Below, one piece after another: positions 8,476 to 18,145 of a stretch of DNA of 64,000 nucleotides (its first letter is position 1; each line of letters begins with the position of its first letter). A model generated the notes under the pieces. It saw nothing but the letters and a program-made list of their open reading frames with translations, made no database searches and was not told the DNA's origin. The translations under genes were made by a program, and so were the position numbers. Source of the stretch: Bdellovibrionaceae bacterium UBA6502 (GTDB lineage Bacteria; Bdellovibrionota; Bdellovibrionia; Bdellovibrionales; UBA840). The DNA is taken from the NCBI GenBank assembly GCA_002436415.1, contig DJMA01000003.1, forward strand, positions 186,001-250,000, in the 5' to 3' direction.

Positions 8476-9453
8476 TTAAAAGTCTTTTGTAAGATCACAG
8501 GCTCTACAGAGTCCATATAAGATTCTCATCCCAATGTTAGCGTCAAAATCAGAACCTTCTAAAGAAGCTACTTCCACAAGATCAAAGCCAATGATTTGAT
8601 GTTTTTTGTGGATCAAGTGATCTAATAAAAATTGCCACTGAGAAAAGTTTAAACCACCAGGCACGGGTGTTCCTGTTCCGGGGCAAAGCGCTGGTTCTAG
8701 TCCATCAATGTCAAAACTGATATAAACTTTTTGATTCAGTTTACTAGTGATTTCATGACAGATATCTAGCCATGTCTGTTGTCCACTTAATAGTTTTTCC
8801 GAAGTATCCGTATCGTAAAAAACAGAAATTCTATTATCTTTTTTTGCAAAATCGTATTCTTCTTGGCAATAGTCTCTAATACCAACTTGCACTAATTTAT
8901 TGGGTGCAAAATCACTCTTCATGACATTATAGAAAATGGAGGCATGAGAGTGAGTAAAGCCAAAGTATGCTTCTCTGAAATCATGATGTGCATCGATGTG
9001 TAAGATCGAGAATTCCTCATGCTTTTCAGAGATTGCCTTAATGGCACCATAGGGAATGCTATGATCTCCTCCTAAACTTCCTGCAATTTTTCCTTTTTCT
9101 AGAGTCTTTTTGGTTTCTTGGTAAACCCAATCATTCAAAGCTTCACTTGCTTCATTTACTTGTTTTAATAATTCAGGCTTGTCTTCAGGGCTAGTCTCGT
9201 AAACCTCTTGGGCTTTTTTCTGATTGGTCTGTGAAGACTTTAAGATTGCATCATTGCATTCTCTTAGGAAATATTTTGGAGAATTGTGAGTTGGGTATTT
9301 GGCACTAAAATGATCGATTTGCACAGAGGCTTCTCTGATTTGATCAGGAGCTAGTGATGTACCTCCTCCGTAAGAAGTTGTAACCTCCCAATTTACAGGA
9401 GTAATTACTACGCTAGATTCTTCCTCTGTGCATTCAATATCAAATAGACTCAT
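8476..9453 (-). CDS. Arginase/agmatinase-family ureohydrolase
   Basis: 325 residues. The metal-binding signatures of the ureohydrolase fold are present: GGDHS near residue 130, DAHHD around 155, and SFDIDGLEPALCPGTGTP around 245 (the D-x-D pair ligating the Mn2+ pair, with E where DP is usual). It hydrolyses a guanidino group to urea; the substrate (arginine, agmatine or a related compound) cannot be read from the sequence. Since the window also encodes arginine decarboxylase (SpeA), agmatinase activity giving putrescine is plausible. A long helical insertion (residues ~75-115) is unusual. Its ATG overlaps the stop of the upstream YqaA-like gene (ATGA), so the two form an operon. Confidence 0.88.
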   Translation of the reverse strand: MSLFDIECTEEESSVVITPVNWEVTTSYGGGTSLAPDQIREASVQIDHFSAKYPTHNSPKYFLRECNDAILKSSQTNQKKAQEVYETSPEDKPELLKQVNEASEALNDWVYQETKKTLEKGKIAGSLGGDHSIPYGAIKAISEKHEEFSILHIDAHHDFREAYFGFTHSHASIFYNVMKSDFAPNKLVQVGIRDYCQEEYDFAKKDNRISVFYDTDTSEKLLSGQQTWLDICHEITSKLNQKVYISFDIDGLEPALCPGTGTPVPGGLNFSQWQFLLDHLIHKKHQIIGFDLVEVASLEGSDFDANIGMRILYGLCRACDLTKDF

Positions 9454-10055
9454 GCTCTTACCTTTAGGAAATAAACGGCCACGGCCAAAAGTGTACCTAA
9501 GATTAAAGTGTATTTTTCAAAATCTCTCTCGATAATATCTTTCATTTTTGCACCGAAAAAATAGAGCAATACGGCAATGATAAAGAACCTCATTCCACGC
9601 CCTAGTATTGAGGCTAATACAAATGGACCAAATGGGATGAGCAATGCTCCAGCGGTAATGGTGAAGACTTTGTAGGGGATCGGCGTAAAACCGGCGATAA
9701 AAATAGCAAGAAACGCATTTTCTGCGAACTTGGTTTTTACCAACTCAAAATGTTCTGGTTTTATGATGCCACCAAGGAGGTAGCTTTCTACTAAGCTCCA
9801 AAGCTCTGCACCGATATAGTATCCTGCTATTCCACCAAGGACACTGAAGATGGTGCAAATTAAAGCGTAACTGATGGATTTTTTGGGTTTGCTGGCACCC
9901 ATGGTAATTAAAAGTATGTCTGGTGGGATAGGGAAAAAACTACTTTCGGTAAAAGCAATTACAGCCAAGGCTTTTGTATTGTGTTTATGATCTGACCAAT
10001 GAAGAACCCAGTCATATAGTTGTCTTAACTTTTTAAATACCGCCCAATTTTTCAA
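9450..10055 (-). CDS. YqaA/DedA-like VTT-domain membrane protein
   Basis: 201 residues with four to five hydrophobic segments. The motif FTESSFFPIPPDILLI followed later by GFTPIPYKVFTITAGAL is the signature of the SNARE-associated/VTT fold (YqaA branch of the DedA superfamily): the two re-entrant loops containing conserved Pro and acidic/basic residues. DedA-superfamily proteins act in inner-membrane lipid handling, for example undecaprenyl-phosphate recycling in some members; the substrate of this one is unknown. First gene of a two-gene operon, overlapping the ureohydrolase start by four bases. Confidence 0.85.
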   Translation of the reverse strand: MKNWAVFKKLRQLYDWVLHWSDHKHNTKALAVIAFTESSFFPIPPDILLITMGASKPKKSISYALICTIFSVLGGIAGYYIGAELWSLVESYLLGGIIKPEHFELVKTKFAENAFLAIFIAGFTPIPYKVFTITAGALLIPFGPFVLASILGRGMRFFIIAVLLYFFGAKMKDIIERDFEKYTLILGTLLAVAVYFLKVRA

Positions 10056-10319
10056 TCTACACCAACTTGTTAAAAATAATTTATTTGATTTTATCGAATG
10101 TACCTAAGCTTATCTGAAAAGGCAATCTCCTCTGCTCATGGGATCAAAAGCAGTGAACTAGGAGTGTGTTGGCTGCTAATCTGATGATTTTTCCTGTCTG
10201 CACTAGGTGATTATTTCCCAGGCTTTATGTCCATAAATCTTGCCATTGGCCTTGTAATAAGTTTTCCTATCGCCCAAACTAGATGTGATTATAGATATTT
10301 ACAGCGTGTGGAGGCTCCT

Positions 10320-11939
10320 TTGTTTACTAAGATTTTTCTAAGCTCCCTAATTTCAGTTTTTAGTTTTTCTACAGCACTTGCAGTGATTGGTAATCCCAAT
10401 GCTCCGGTGGGTGGAACTGTATATTTTGATTTAGGCGGGGAACCGGCTACTTTAAATCCCTACACTTCGACGGATGGATACTCACAAATCATTCATGCTT
10501 ATGTGTTCGATACCATGACTACTAGAAATCCAGATACTTATGAAGTGGAACCAAATTTAGCTGAAAAGTTTGAAATTTCTAAAGATGGATTGAGCTTTAC
10601 CTTTTATTTAAGAAAAGATGCAAAGTTTCATGATGGTAAGCCAATAAGCACGGAAGATGTAAAGTTCTCCTACGAGTCCATTATGAATCCTGATTATAAA
10701 GCCATTGTATTAAGGCCTTTTTACACCTTTATTACCGATGTGATTGTTCATGACTCTCATAAGATTACTTTTAAAGTGAAAGAAAAGTATTTTAAGAATA
10801 TCGACTTTATTGGTGGTATGCCAATTTTAGAAAAAAGCAAATACGGAAACCCTAAAAAAAGTATGAATAAAAAACTTTATGGCAGTGGCCCCTATATATT
10901 AGACCAGTGGCAAAAGGGAAGAAAGATTATCTTAAAGCGAAACGATAAATGGTGGGGTTTTAAATTAGATAGTAATAAAGGCCTCTACAATTACAAAAAA
11001 ATCGTTTACCGATTTGTGCGAGAGAACAATGTTAAAGTGGAGATGTTAAAGAAGGGAACTCTAGATTTTCTAGCGATGAGACCTATTGCTTTTGAGAAGC
11101 TTGCCGTTGGTGAAGCTTGGGGTAAGAAGGTTTTTAAAGTGAAAGCAGAGAACAAAGCAGCAAGGGGTTACGGCTTTGTTGGCTGGAATTTAAATTCTCC
11201 AAAACTAAATGATTCTAAGGTGCGAGAGGCTTTGTCTCTTCTTTTAGATCGAAATTTTATCGTGGATAAATTTTTATACAATTTGTATGAGCCTATCACA
11301 GGGCCTTGGAATCAACATTCTATGTATGCCGATAGTAGTGTAAAGGCAGATTCATTTGATCCTCAAAAGGCATTGAAGCTTTTTAGAGAAGCTGGCTGGA
11401 AAGATTCCGATAAAAATGGCGTATTAGACAAAATGATCAATGGAAAAAAAGTTGATATGAGTTTAACTATAATCACAGCTGCTGATGAGACGCTTAAAAT
11501 TTTAACAACCTATAAAGAAGAGGCCAAAAAAGTTGGTGTCGATATCGATTTAAAATTGGTTGAATGGCAAACGCTTAAAAAACTTCGTAGTGAGCGTAAG
11601 TATGAAGGAATGGCTTTAGCTTGGGGAGGAATTGTGCATTTAGATCCTCACCAAATTTTTCATTCAGATAATGCGGTAGCTGGCGGTTCGAACTTTGTAG
11701 ACTATAAAAACAAAGAAGTGGATAAACTCATTGATAAGGCTCGCGGAATCATGAGTAACAAAGAACGTGCACCTTTATTGAAAAAAGTTTTTAAGCAGAT
11801 TGCCATGGATCGTCCTTACTTGTTTATGTTCACGCCAAAGTACAGTTTGTATGGACATACAAAACGCATGAAGAAAGTTAAGGATAGTTTAACTTACAGT
11901 GTCGGTTCTGAATACTGGTGGGTAGAGAAAGAAAAATAA
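10320..11939 (+). CDS. yejA: Periplasmic oligopeptide-binding protein (YejA-like, SBP family 5)
   Basis: 539 residues from the TTG chosen here. GGAGG lies five bases before it, and the result is a clean signal peptide (FLSSLISVFSFSTALA). An in-frame ATG 31 codons upstream would put a non-signal extension in front. The mature protein has the family 5 extracellular solute-binding pattern: EPATLNPYTSTDGY, then PNLAEKFEISKDGLSFTFYL, then FHDGKPISTEDVKFSYE. It captures oligopeptides in the periplasm and delivers them to the two permeases encoded next. The order SBP-permease-permease and the YejE-type second permease argue for the YejABEF class. Twelve bases separate it from the next gene. Confidence 0.9.
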   Translation: MFTKIFLSSLISVFSFSTALAVIGNPNAPVGGTVYFDLGGEPATLNPYTSTDGYSQIIHAYVFDTMTTRNPDTYEVEPNLAEKFEISKDGLSFTFYLRKDAKFHDGKPISTEDVKFSYESIMNPDYKAIVLRPFYTFITDVIVHDSHKITFKVKEKYFKNIDFIGGMPILEKSKYGNPKKSMNKKLYGSGPYILDQWQKGRKIILKRNDKWWGFKLDSNKGLYNYKKIVYRFVRENNVKVEMLKKGTLDFLAMRPIAFEKLAVGEAWGKKVFKVKAENKAARGYGFVGWNLNSPKLNDSKVREALSLLLDRNFIVDKFLYNLYEPITGPWNQHSMYADSSVKADSFDPQKALKLFREAGWKDSDKNGVLDKMINGKKVDMSLTIITAADETLKILTTYKEEAKKVGVDIDLKLVEWQTLKKLRSERKYEGMALAWGGIVHLDPHQIFHSDNAVAGGSNFVDYKNKEVDKLIDKARGIMSNKERAPLLKKVFKQIAMDRPYLFMFTPKYSLYGHTKRMKKVKDSLTYSVGSEYWWVEKEK

Positions 11940-11951
11940 AGGATTAGCAAC

Positions 11952-12971
11952 TTGATTCAATACATCTTACGAAGATTACTTTTAATGTTACCGACGCTAT
12001 TGGGGATTACTCTAGTAACCTTCGTGATCATCAATTTAGCTCCTGGTGGTCCAATCGAGCAGAAGCTCCAGCAGATTCAAGAAGCACAAGCCGGGGGAGG
12101 AAGATCGGATATGGGCTCCGCCCAAGTCACTGAAGAGGTGATTGAGGATCTTCGCAAGCAGTACGGTTTCGATAAGCCTTTGGTAACTAGATACTTTATT
12201 TGGATTAAAAAGCTTTGGGATATGGATTTTGGTCAAAGTTTTACATATGAAGAACCAGCTTATGATGTGATTGTCTCCAAGTTTCCAGTGTCACTACAAT
12301 TTGGAATCGCCTCTTTGATCTTAGTTTATTTGATATGCATTCCTCTGGGAGTGTATAAGGCTGTAAATGATGGTTCCGTTTTTGATGTTAGTAGTAGTTT
12401 CATTTTGTTTGTCATGTATTCGATCGTGCCATTCATGTTTGGTATTTTATTGATTACCTTCTTTTCTTCCGATAGTTTTTTAGATTTGTTTCCCATTGGT
12501 GGTTTGGTTTCAGACAATTATGAGGATTTGACTCTATGGGAACAAATTAAAGATCGTATTCACCATTTTGTTTTACCACTTGCCAGTTATATGATTGGAA
12601 GTTTTACGACATTAACTTTTTTGATGAAAAACTCCTTATTAGAGGAAGTTAAAAAAGATTACGTTCGTACCGCAAAGGCTAAAGGCCTCGATAAATCTAA
12701 GGTTTATCTTAAGCATGCTTTGAGAAACTCTTTGATCCCAGTGGTTACTGGCCTAGGTGGTTTTTTATCTATCTTCTTTGCTGGCTCCTTACTAATTGAA
12801 ACGATTTTCCAATTAGATGGAATAGGTCTTTTAGGATATAACTCCATTTTAGCAAGGGATTACAATGTAATCATGGGACTTGTATTTTTGCAGGCCATTG
12901 CCATGCTTGTGGGAAATTTAATTAGTGATTTAGCCTATGTTGTTGTTGATCCAAGGATAAATTTTAAATGA
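11952..12971 (+). CDS. yejB: Oligopeptide ABC transporter permease (YejB-like)
   Basis: 339 residues starting at TTG (AAGGA is 8 bases upstream). N-terminal segment YILRRLLLMLPTLLGITLVTFVIINLAPGG-type is diagnostic for DppB/OppB permeases. The EAA loop that contacts the ATPase is seen as DYVRTAKAKGLDKSKVYLKH near residue 240. Six membrane spans. The Gln/Gly-rich periplasmic loop after the first span (residues 35-60) is typical of YejB. The gene overlaps the next permease by four bases (ATGA). Confidence 0.92.
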   Translation: MIQYILRRLLLMLPTLLGITLVTFVIINLAPGGPIEQKLQQIQEAQAGGGRSDMGSAQVTEEVIEDLRKQYGFDKPLVTRYFIWIKKLWDMDFGQSFTYEEPAYDVIVSKFPVSLQFGIASLILVYLICIPLGVYKAVNDGSVFDVSSSFILFVMYSIVPFMFGILLITFFSSDSFLDLFPIGGLVSDNYEDLTLWEQIKDRIHHFVLPLASYMIGSFTTLTFLMKNSLLEEVKKDYVRTAKAKGLDKSKVYLKHALRNSLIPVVTGLGGFLSIFFAGSLLIETIFQLDGIGLLGYNSILARDYNVIMGLVFLQAIAMLVGNLISDLAYVVVDPRINFK

Positions 12972-13996
12972 TAGAAAGTAGAATTAAAAATGAACTCAGT
13001 TTGAAAAGATACCGCAAGCTTAAGGCAAATCGTCTTAGCATGATTGGCCTTTGGGGTTTAATTTTAATGCTATTTTTCTCTGTCACCGCAGAGTTTTGGG
13101 CGAACTCAAAGCCAATTATGGTGAACTACAATAAGAAAATTTACTTTCCTGTTTTTAAGCAATACCATCCCACAGAGTTCGGAAGAAAAGACATCCTTCT
13201 AATGAACTATCGTGAATTAGAGGAAGAGTTTGATAAAGAGAGAGGGGACTGGGTTGTGTGGCCAGTCATTGAGTGGGACCCTTATGAGAGTAACAAGAAT
13301 GTGGATTTTTATCCAAGTCCCCCAACCGCTTCTAATTGGTTTGGTACGGATAATTCTGGAAGAGATATTTTAACTCGCTTAATGTATGGTTATCGATACT
13401 GTATCATCTATGCTTTTTTAGTTTGGTTGATTACCACTGTTTTTGGAATTGGCATTGGTGGTATCATGGGCTTCTTTGGCGGGCGAGTAGATATCGTGGG
13501 GCAGAGAATTGTTGAAGTATTAAATTCAGTACCACAGTTCTTTTTATTACTAATTATTGTATCTATTTTTCAACCAAATCTAATATGGTTGGTTTTTATA
13601 TCGAGTCTTTTTGGTTGGATTTTTATTAGTTATTACATTCGAGGTGAATTTTTAAAGAATCGCCGTCTTGAGTTTGTAGAAGCGGCAAAATCTCTAGGGG
13701 CAAGTCGTTTTCGAATGATCGCCAAACATATCTTGCCAAATTCGTTGGGACCGGTAATTACTTTTGCACCATTTTTGATTGCATCTCATATTACTGGTTT
13801 AGCCAGTTTAGATTATTTAGGCTTTGGTTTACAGCCTCCTACACCAAGTTGGGGAGAGTTGTTAAAACAAGCACAAGAAAATTTTAGCACCAGTTGGTGG
13901 CTTGCCCTTTTTCCTTCCTTGGCTTTATTCATTACTTTATTGTTTTTGAATATGTTGGGTGAAGGAGTTCGAGATGCTTTTGATCCAAGAAAATAG
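12968..13996 (+). CDS. yejE: Oligopeptide ABC transporter permease (YejE-like)
   Basis: 342 residues. After one N-terminal membrane span comes a long periplasmic segment (residues ~45-120) with FPVFKQYHPTEFGRKD and SPPTASNWFGTDNSGRDI, the hallmark of YejE as against DppC/OppC. The EAA loop EFVEAAKSLGASRFRMIAKH is at about residue 235. C-terminal spans contain PPTPSWGELL. It partners the upstream permease. No ATPase gene follows; the nearest fitting one (double ABC) is at 54.9 kb on the opposite strand. Confidence 0.92.
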   Translation: MIESRIKNELSLKRYRKLKANRLSMIGLWGLILMLFFSVTAEFWANSKPIMVNYNKKIYFPVFKQYHPTEFGRKDILLMNYRELEEEFDKERGDWVVWPVIEWDPYESNKNVDFYPSPPTASNWFGTDNSGRDILTRLMYGYRYCIIYAFLVWLITTVFGIGIGGIMGFFGGRVDIVGQRIVEVLNSVPQFFLLLIIVSIFQPNLIWLVFISSLFGWIFISYYIRGEFLKNRRLEFVEAAKSLGASRFRMIAKHILPNSLGPVITFAPFLIASHITGLASLDYLGFGLQPPTPSWGELLKQAQENFSTSWWLALFPSLALFITLLFLNMLGEGVRDAFDPRK

Positions 13997-14062
13997 TGAG
14001 TTGAAGATATTTTAATTTACAATTCAATCTTTGCGCCCTAGCTTGTAGGCAAGGGGAATGAA

Positions 14063-15094
14063 ATGAAAAAAATTGAAATACCTTCAGCTGGCTCATATGA
14101 CAAACTTAAAATTGTAGAGTGTGAAGACTTAACTCCTAAAGCAGGGGAAGTTGTAATTGACGTAAAAGGCATTGGTATTAATTATGCCGACGTCTGCATT
14201 AGACTTGGTGTTTATGAATCAGCAAAAAAATATGTTGGGTGGCCGATTACTCCTGGATTTGAAACTGCAGGCGTAATTAAAGAAGTTGGCGAAGGTGTCA
14301 CTAAATGGCAAGTAGGCCAAGAGGTTGTGGCTTTCAGTTTTTTTAATGGATACGCTAGTCAGGTTTGTGTGCCAGAAACTCAAATATTAAATGTTCCACC
14401 TCAGTTCTCACTGATGCAAGCAGCAGGTTTTCCAGCAGTATTTTTCACGGCTTTTCACGCTTTGTATCATCATGTTGTTTTAAGGCCAAATTCAAAAATT
14501 TTGGTCCACTCTGCTGCGGGTGGTGTTGGTACGGCTTTAACACAGCTTGCAAAGATGGCCGGGCATAAAGTGGTGGGAGTAATTGGTAGTAGTCACAAAA
14601 GAGAGTATTTAGAGCAATTTGGTCCCGATAAAATTATTGATAAATCCAAAGAAGATCTTTGGAAAGAAGCAGAAGCTTTTTCTCCAGAGGGTTATGATAT
14701 AATTTGTGATGCCAACGGCTATACAACCATGTTGGACTCTTACAAACATCTAAAGCCTGCAGGAAAACTTTTGGTCTATGGTGCGCACAGTATGTTATCC
14801 AAAAAAGGTGGCAGACTAAACTATTTAAAAGCTGGAATTGGTCTTTTGAAAACTCCAAAGTTTAACCCCTTTGATTTGATTTCTAATAACAAAGGAGTTA
14901 TCGGGTTTAATTTGAGCTTTCTATTTGGGGAACAGGATTTAATTTTAGACTGTGTCAGTAAGTTGGAGGAGATTTTCAAATCAGGAAAAATCAAACCCAT
15001 CCCAATTACCGAAATTCCATTTGAAGAAGTTGCTAAAGCTCACCAATTCATTGAAAGCGGTAACTCGGTGGGAAAAATAGTTCTAAAAATTTAG
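14063..15094 (+). CDS. Medium-chain reductase, quinone oxidoreductase / VAT1-like
   Basis: 343 residues with the GroES-like N-terminal half (GIGINYADVCIRLGVY) and a Rossmann domain with VHSAAGGVGTALTQLA, the NADPH-binding motif of zeta-crystallin-like quinone reductases. No structural or catalytic zinc ligands are seen, consistent with the zinc-independent QOR branch. The C-terminal stretch NNKGVIGFNLSFLF resembles the VAT-1 homologue subgroup. It probably reduces a quinone or enone with NADPH in the cytoplasm; substrate unknown. It stands convergent to, and two bases from, the following minus-strand gene. Confidence 0.88.
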   Translation: MKKIEIPSAGSYDKLKIVECEDLTPKAGEVVIDVKGIGINYADVCIRLGVYESAKKYVGWPITPGFETAGVIKEVGEGVTKWQVGQEVVAFSFFNGYASQVCVPETQILNVPPQFSLMQAAGFPAVFFTAFHALYHHVVLRPNSKILVHSAAGGVGTALTQLAKMAGHKVVGVIGSSHKREYLEQFGPDKIIDKSKEDLWKEAEAFSPEGYDIICDANGYTTMLDSYKHLKPAGKLLVYGAHSMLSKKGGRLNYLKAGIGLLKTPKFNPFDLISNNKGVIGFNLSFLFGEQDLILDCVSKLEEIFKSGKIKPIPITEIPFEEVAKAHQFIESGNSVGKIVLKI

Positions 15095-15096
15095 AA

Positions 15097-17892
15097 CTAT
15101 TCTTCTTCCATTTTTAAAATACTCGCAACTTTATCTTTACAGCGACCACAGCCGGTGGTTGCCATAGTTTCAGAGATAACATCTTCTAAGCTTCCACCTT
15201 TTTTAACGATGTCCTGAATTCCACCACAACTAACACCATGACAAAAACATACGGTTTCAGATTTTGTCGAGCCTTTGCTGGTTTGAGAACTTGCTCCGAA
15301 ATTACTCGTATTGGTAGGTGCTGCAAAAAGCTCTAGTTGAATGTTTTCTTTAGCGATATTTTGCCCAAGAAGCTGAGACTCAATTCCCTTCACAAAATTA
15401 GGGGAGCCGACGATATAGTAGATGGCGTCTTTGGGCACTTGACGTTTGAGCTCTGCAATCAAAGTGGCGTTCACTCTGTCTCCCACTAAGTTTACACTAT
15501 TGGAAAAATCAACCTCTAATGGGCTTTGTAGCTTTCGATCTAAAATGATCTTCTTACCTAATTCGGCTTGGGAAATTGTGTGAGTAACTGAGAAGTTCCC
15601 CATTTCATGAGCGTCTTTTTCAAGGTCTTTCAAAAAGCTCGCCTCTTTTCGGTTAGCATATACTAGGTATATCTCTTTGCCGATTTTATTGTATTTAGCG
15701 TATTGAATGGCCGAGCGAAATGGTGTGATGCCAATTCCGCCTGCAATAAATACCATAGGTCGCTCAAACTGAAAGTTTAGCCCCATGCCAGAAAGTTCTT
15801 TTACATAGATTTTTCTGTTAAAATTTGTTTTTAAGTCAACCAATGCTTGTTTAAAATTACTGTCAGAAAGTCCAACGGCAAATTCTAGAGAAGTGTCTTT
15901 GGGGTTGTTAGCCAAAGACAAATAACGAGATTCTAGACCATTTTTAGTGTCTATCGAAATCTCAAAGGCCGCGCCAGCTTGTAAGTTATCGTCTATTTCT
16001 AAAGGTTTTTTAACTTTAAAACTCAAGCTGTGCTCTGTCTCTTGAGAGATTTCTAACACCTTTGTCTCATGATCATGTCTTTCTCGAACGATGAAGCCCT
16101 CGTGAATATTTTTAAACTCTACGACAAGGTCTTTCCTAGAGCGAACGTGGCTATTATTCATGATTTGATAGTCTCTTAGAGTTTCTTTAAGAGAGAGTTT
16201 TAAGAGTTTTTCTTCAGAGGAGCTTAATCCCATTTTGATAGAATCAATTTTTTGAGTCACTTCTAGGCTTCTTGGAGATTTGTAAACTTCTGCTCCTTCA
16301 AAGTACTTTAAATGACCTGAAATTAGTCCTTCAATCATTGCTCCATACTTATTTTCAAATTCTTTAAGAGCCTGGTACTTTTTAGCTTCGGCGGTTTTCC
16401 ATCTTAGTAGATTTAGACGGTTCTGCTTCTCTCTGTCAGCGATTGCTTCAATTTTGAGTTTCTTTTGCGCATCAACTTCTAAGCTTTCTTGGTCCTCAAT
16501 AGTTTTTACTTCACTCTCAAATATTTTTTCTAAAGTTTTAAGAGGAAGACTCTTGATATATTGTTGCACTTGCTTTTCCACGTAGTAGTGAATCATTCCT
16601 AGCTCAAACAATATGAAAGGGTGTCCATTTAAAACGCTTCCGTTACTATTCGATGTACTAGCTTCACTTTTCAATTTACGTATTTTATCAATCATTCCTT
16701 TTAGGCGAAACAAAACATTGTTTCCATAAAAGTATTTGTAGGCACCAGCAAATACAGCCATATGCTTAGTTTCATCTTGGCGAACATTATCTACCCATTG
16801 GTTTGTTTCTCCTCGAGAGTGTGCACGGAGATAAAAGTAGATTGAATTTGCATTCCATTCACTAGAGTTACGACCAATCACATGCATAAGAGCATTGTCA
16901 ATATTGTCATAGGCTTGTCTCGGATCAGCTGCAAATGTTGTGGGTTCCGTTTTTTCCATGCCGGTAACTTGCTCTGCCAATCGCATGATCGCATTTTCAT
17001 GGCGACTTTCTTCTTTACACCAAACGTTCTTGCAAAACTGACCAATGTCTTTTTCTTCCTTTTTTGCCTTTTCTTGGTGCGCTAAATACTGCTCATGCGT
17101 TTTTCCCATAAAAGCAGATAGACTCGGCATCAGTGCCCTAAGTATTTCACCGCTATTCGTAGAATAGTCATTAATAGGAGCTTCTGTTTCACTGGCGAAA
17201 AAAGCGATTTCAGACCAAGTGGAAGGGTTTAAGTTTTTTACCTGTCCAGGACGAACAGCAGCTAAGCCACCAGGGATTCGATCCCAAGGTCTTAATTGTG
17301 ATTCAGGTAATCCTAATTGAGTAGCTCCGTAAAAATCAAACAATCCGCGATCGAAGACCTCAACAGACATACCTTCTTCGATCATTTTTTTAGTGGAGCG
17401 GATACTTAGAAAAGATTTAACCAGATGTTTGAAATTTTTTGAAAGAGAGTTTAGCCAAAGTCTAAACTTCCCAGTTCTAAATTGTTTTTCAAACTCTAGC
17501 TTGTTTTGTTGAACAGCGGCTTTTGAGCTATTTTTGATGTCTAATTTTGACAATATAGAATAAAGATCTTTCGGCCCCGTGGTCTTTGAATCCGAAATCA
17601 TTTGTAAAACATAGGAGATCTCTCTGGCAGTTACTCCTTCAGTGAAAAAATTCAAATATAGATACTGACTTACTAAAGGGTCCTGAAGTTCTTCTCTGAG
17701 CTTGGCATCGTCCGTAATTAGTTTTGAAAACTCTTGGATCTGCTTTAAGGATTCATGCTTCAAAGACTTTTTGTTAACAGCCGCAGTCTGAAAGCAAGAA
17801 ACTGATGCGTTTAAGTTAGTGGAAAAAGTGTGTAAGCAGAAAGTGATCAGTGTGAACACAAGAAAACGACTATAGATAGAAGTATTTATCAT
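15097..17892 (-). CDS. Exported fusion: di-iron desaturase-like + FNR-like reductase + BFD [2Fe-2S] domain
   Basis: 931 residues from ATG 17892, preferred over an upstream TTG because GGGGGGA lies eight bases before it. Domains in order: a signal-peptide-like N-terminus (FLVFTLITFCLHTF); a ferritin-like helical domain (~225-390) with di-iron ligand motifs ASETEAP, EESRHE and DETKHM, spaced as in acyl-ACP desaturases; a long helical linker; a ferredoxin-NADP-reductase-like domain (~600-860) with FAD motif SRYLSLAN and NADP motif GGIGITPFRS; and a C-terminal BFD-like domain with CFCHGVSCG and TGCGRCK. The reductase and iron-sulphur domains could feed electrons to the di-iron centre, making a self-sufficient oxidase or desaturase. 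Substrate unknown. Export of an NADP-dependent module is odd. Confidence 0.8.
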   Translation of the reverse strand: MINTSIYSRFLVFTLITFCLHTFSTNLNASVSCFQTAAVNKKSLKHESLKQIQEFSKLITDDAKLREELQDPLVSQYLYLNFFTEGVTAREISYVLQMISDSKTTGPKDLYSILSKLDIKNSSKAAVQQNKLEFEKQFRTGKFRLWLNSLSKNFKHLVKSFLSIRSTKKMIEEGMSVEVFDRGLFDFYGATQLGLPESQLRPWDRIPGGLAAVRPGQVKNLNPSTWSEIAFFASETEAPINDYSTNSGEILRALMPSLSAFMGKTHEQYLAHQEKAKKEEKDIGQFCKNVWCKEESRHENAIMRLAEQVTGMEKTEPTTFAADPRQAYDNIDNALMHVIGRNSSEWNANSIYFYLRAHSRGETNQWVDNVRQDETKHMAVFAGAYKYFYGNNVLFRLKGMIDKIRKLKSEASTSNSNGSVLNGHPFILFELGMIHYYVEKQVQQYIKSLPLKTLEKIFESEVKTIEDQESLEVDAQKKLKIEAIADREKQNRLNLLRWKTAEAKKYQALKEFENKYGAMIEGLISGHLKYFEGAEVYKSPRSLEVTQKIDSIKMGLSSSEEKLLKLSLKETLRDYQIMNNSHVRSRKDLVVEFKNIHEGFIVRERHDHETKVLEISQETEHSLSFKVKKPLEIDDNLQAGAAFEISIDTKNGLESRYLSLANNPKDTSLEFAVGLSDSNFKQALVDLKTNFNRKIYVKELSGMGLNFQFERPMVFIAGGIGITPFRSAIQYAKYNKIGKEIYLVYANRKEASFLKDLEKDAHEMGNFSVTHTISQAELGKKIILDRKLQSPLEVDFSNSVNLVGDRVNATLIAELKRQVPKDAIYYIVGSPNFVKGIESQLLGQNIAKENIQLELFAAPTNTSNFGASSQTSKGSTKSETVCFCHGVSCGGIQDIVKKGGSLEDVISETMATTGCGRCKDKVASILKMEEE

Positions 17893-18145
17893 CTGACTAT
17901 CCCCCCGGATTGATTGATGCACAGTAGGGGAAAACAAAAGTTATATCAGGTATTTTTTAATTTCGTGAAAAAATACTATGTTCATTAAGCTGTTTTTAAG
18001 CTGAGTTAAATGGCCATTTGATGGATTTGCATACAATTTAGTGCTTTTGGTATGAAGTTTCGTTAACATACCTCATATTAATAGAAACTATAAGAGTGAG
18101 TTTTATATTTGTGTGTGAAAAACATCTTGCGTTATGTGAGGCTTT

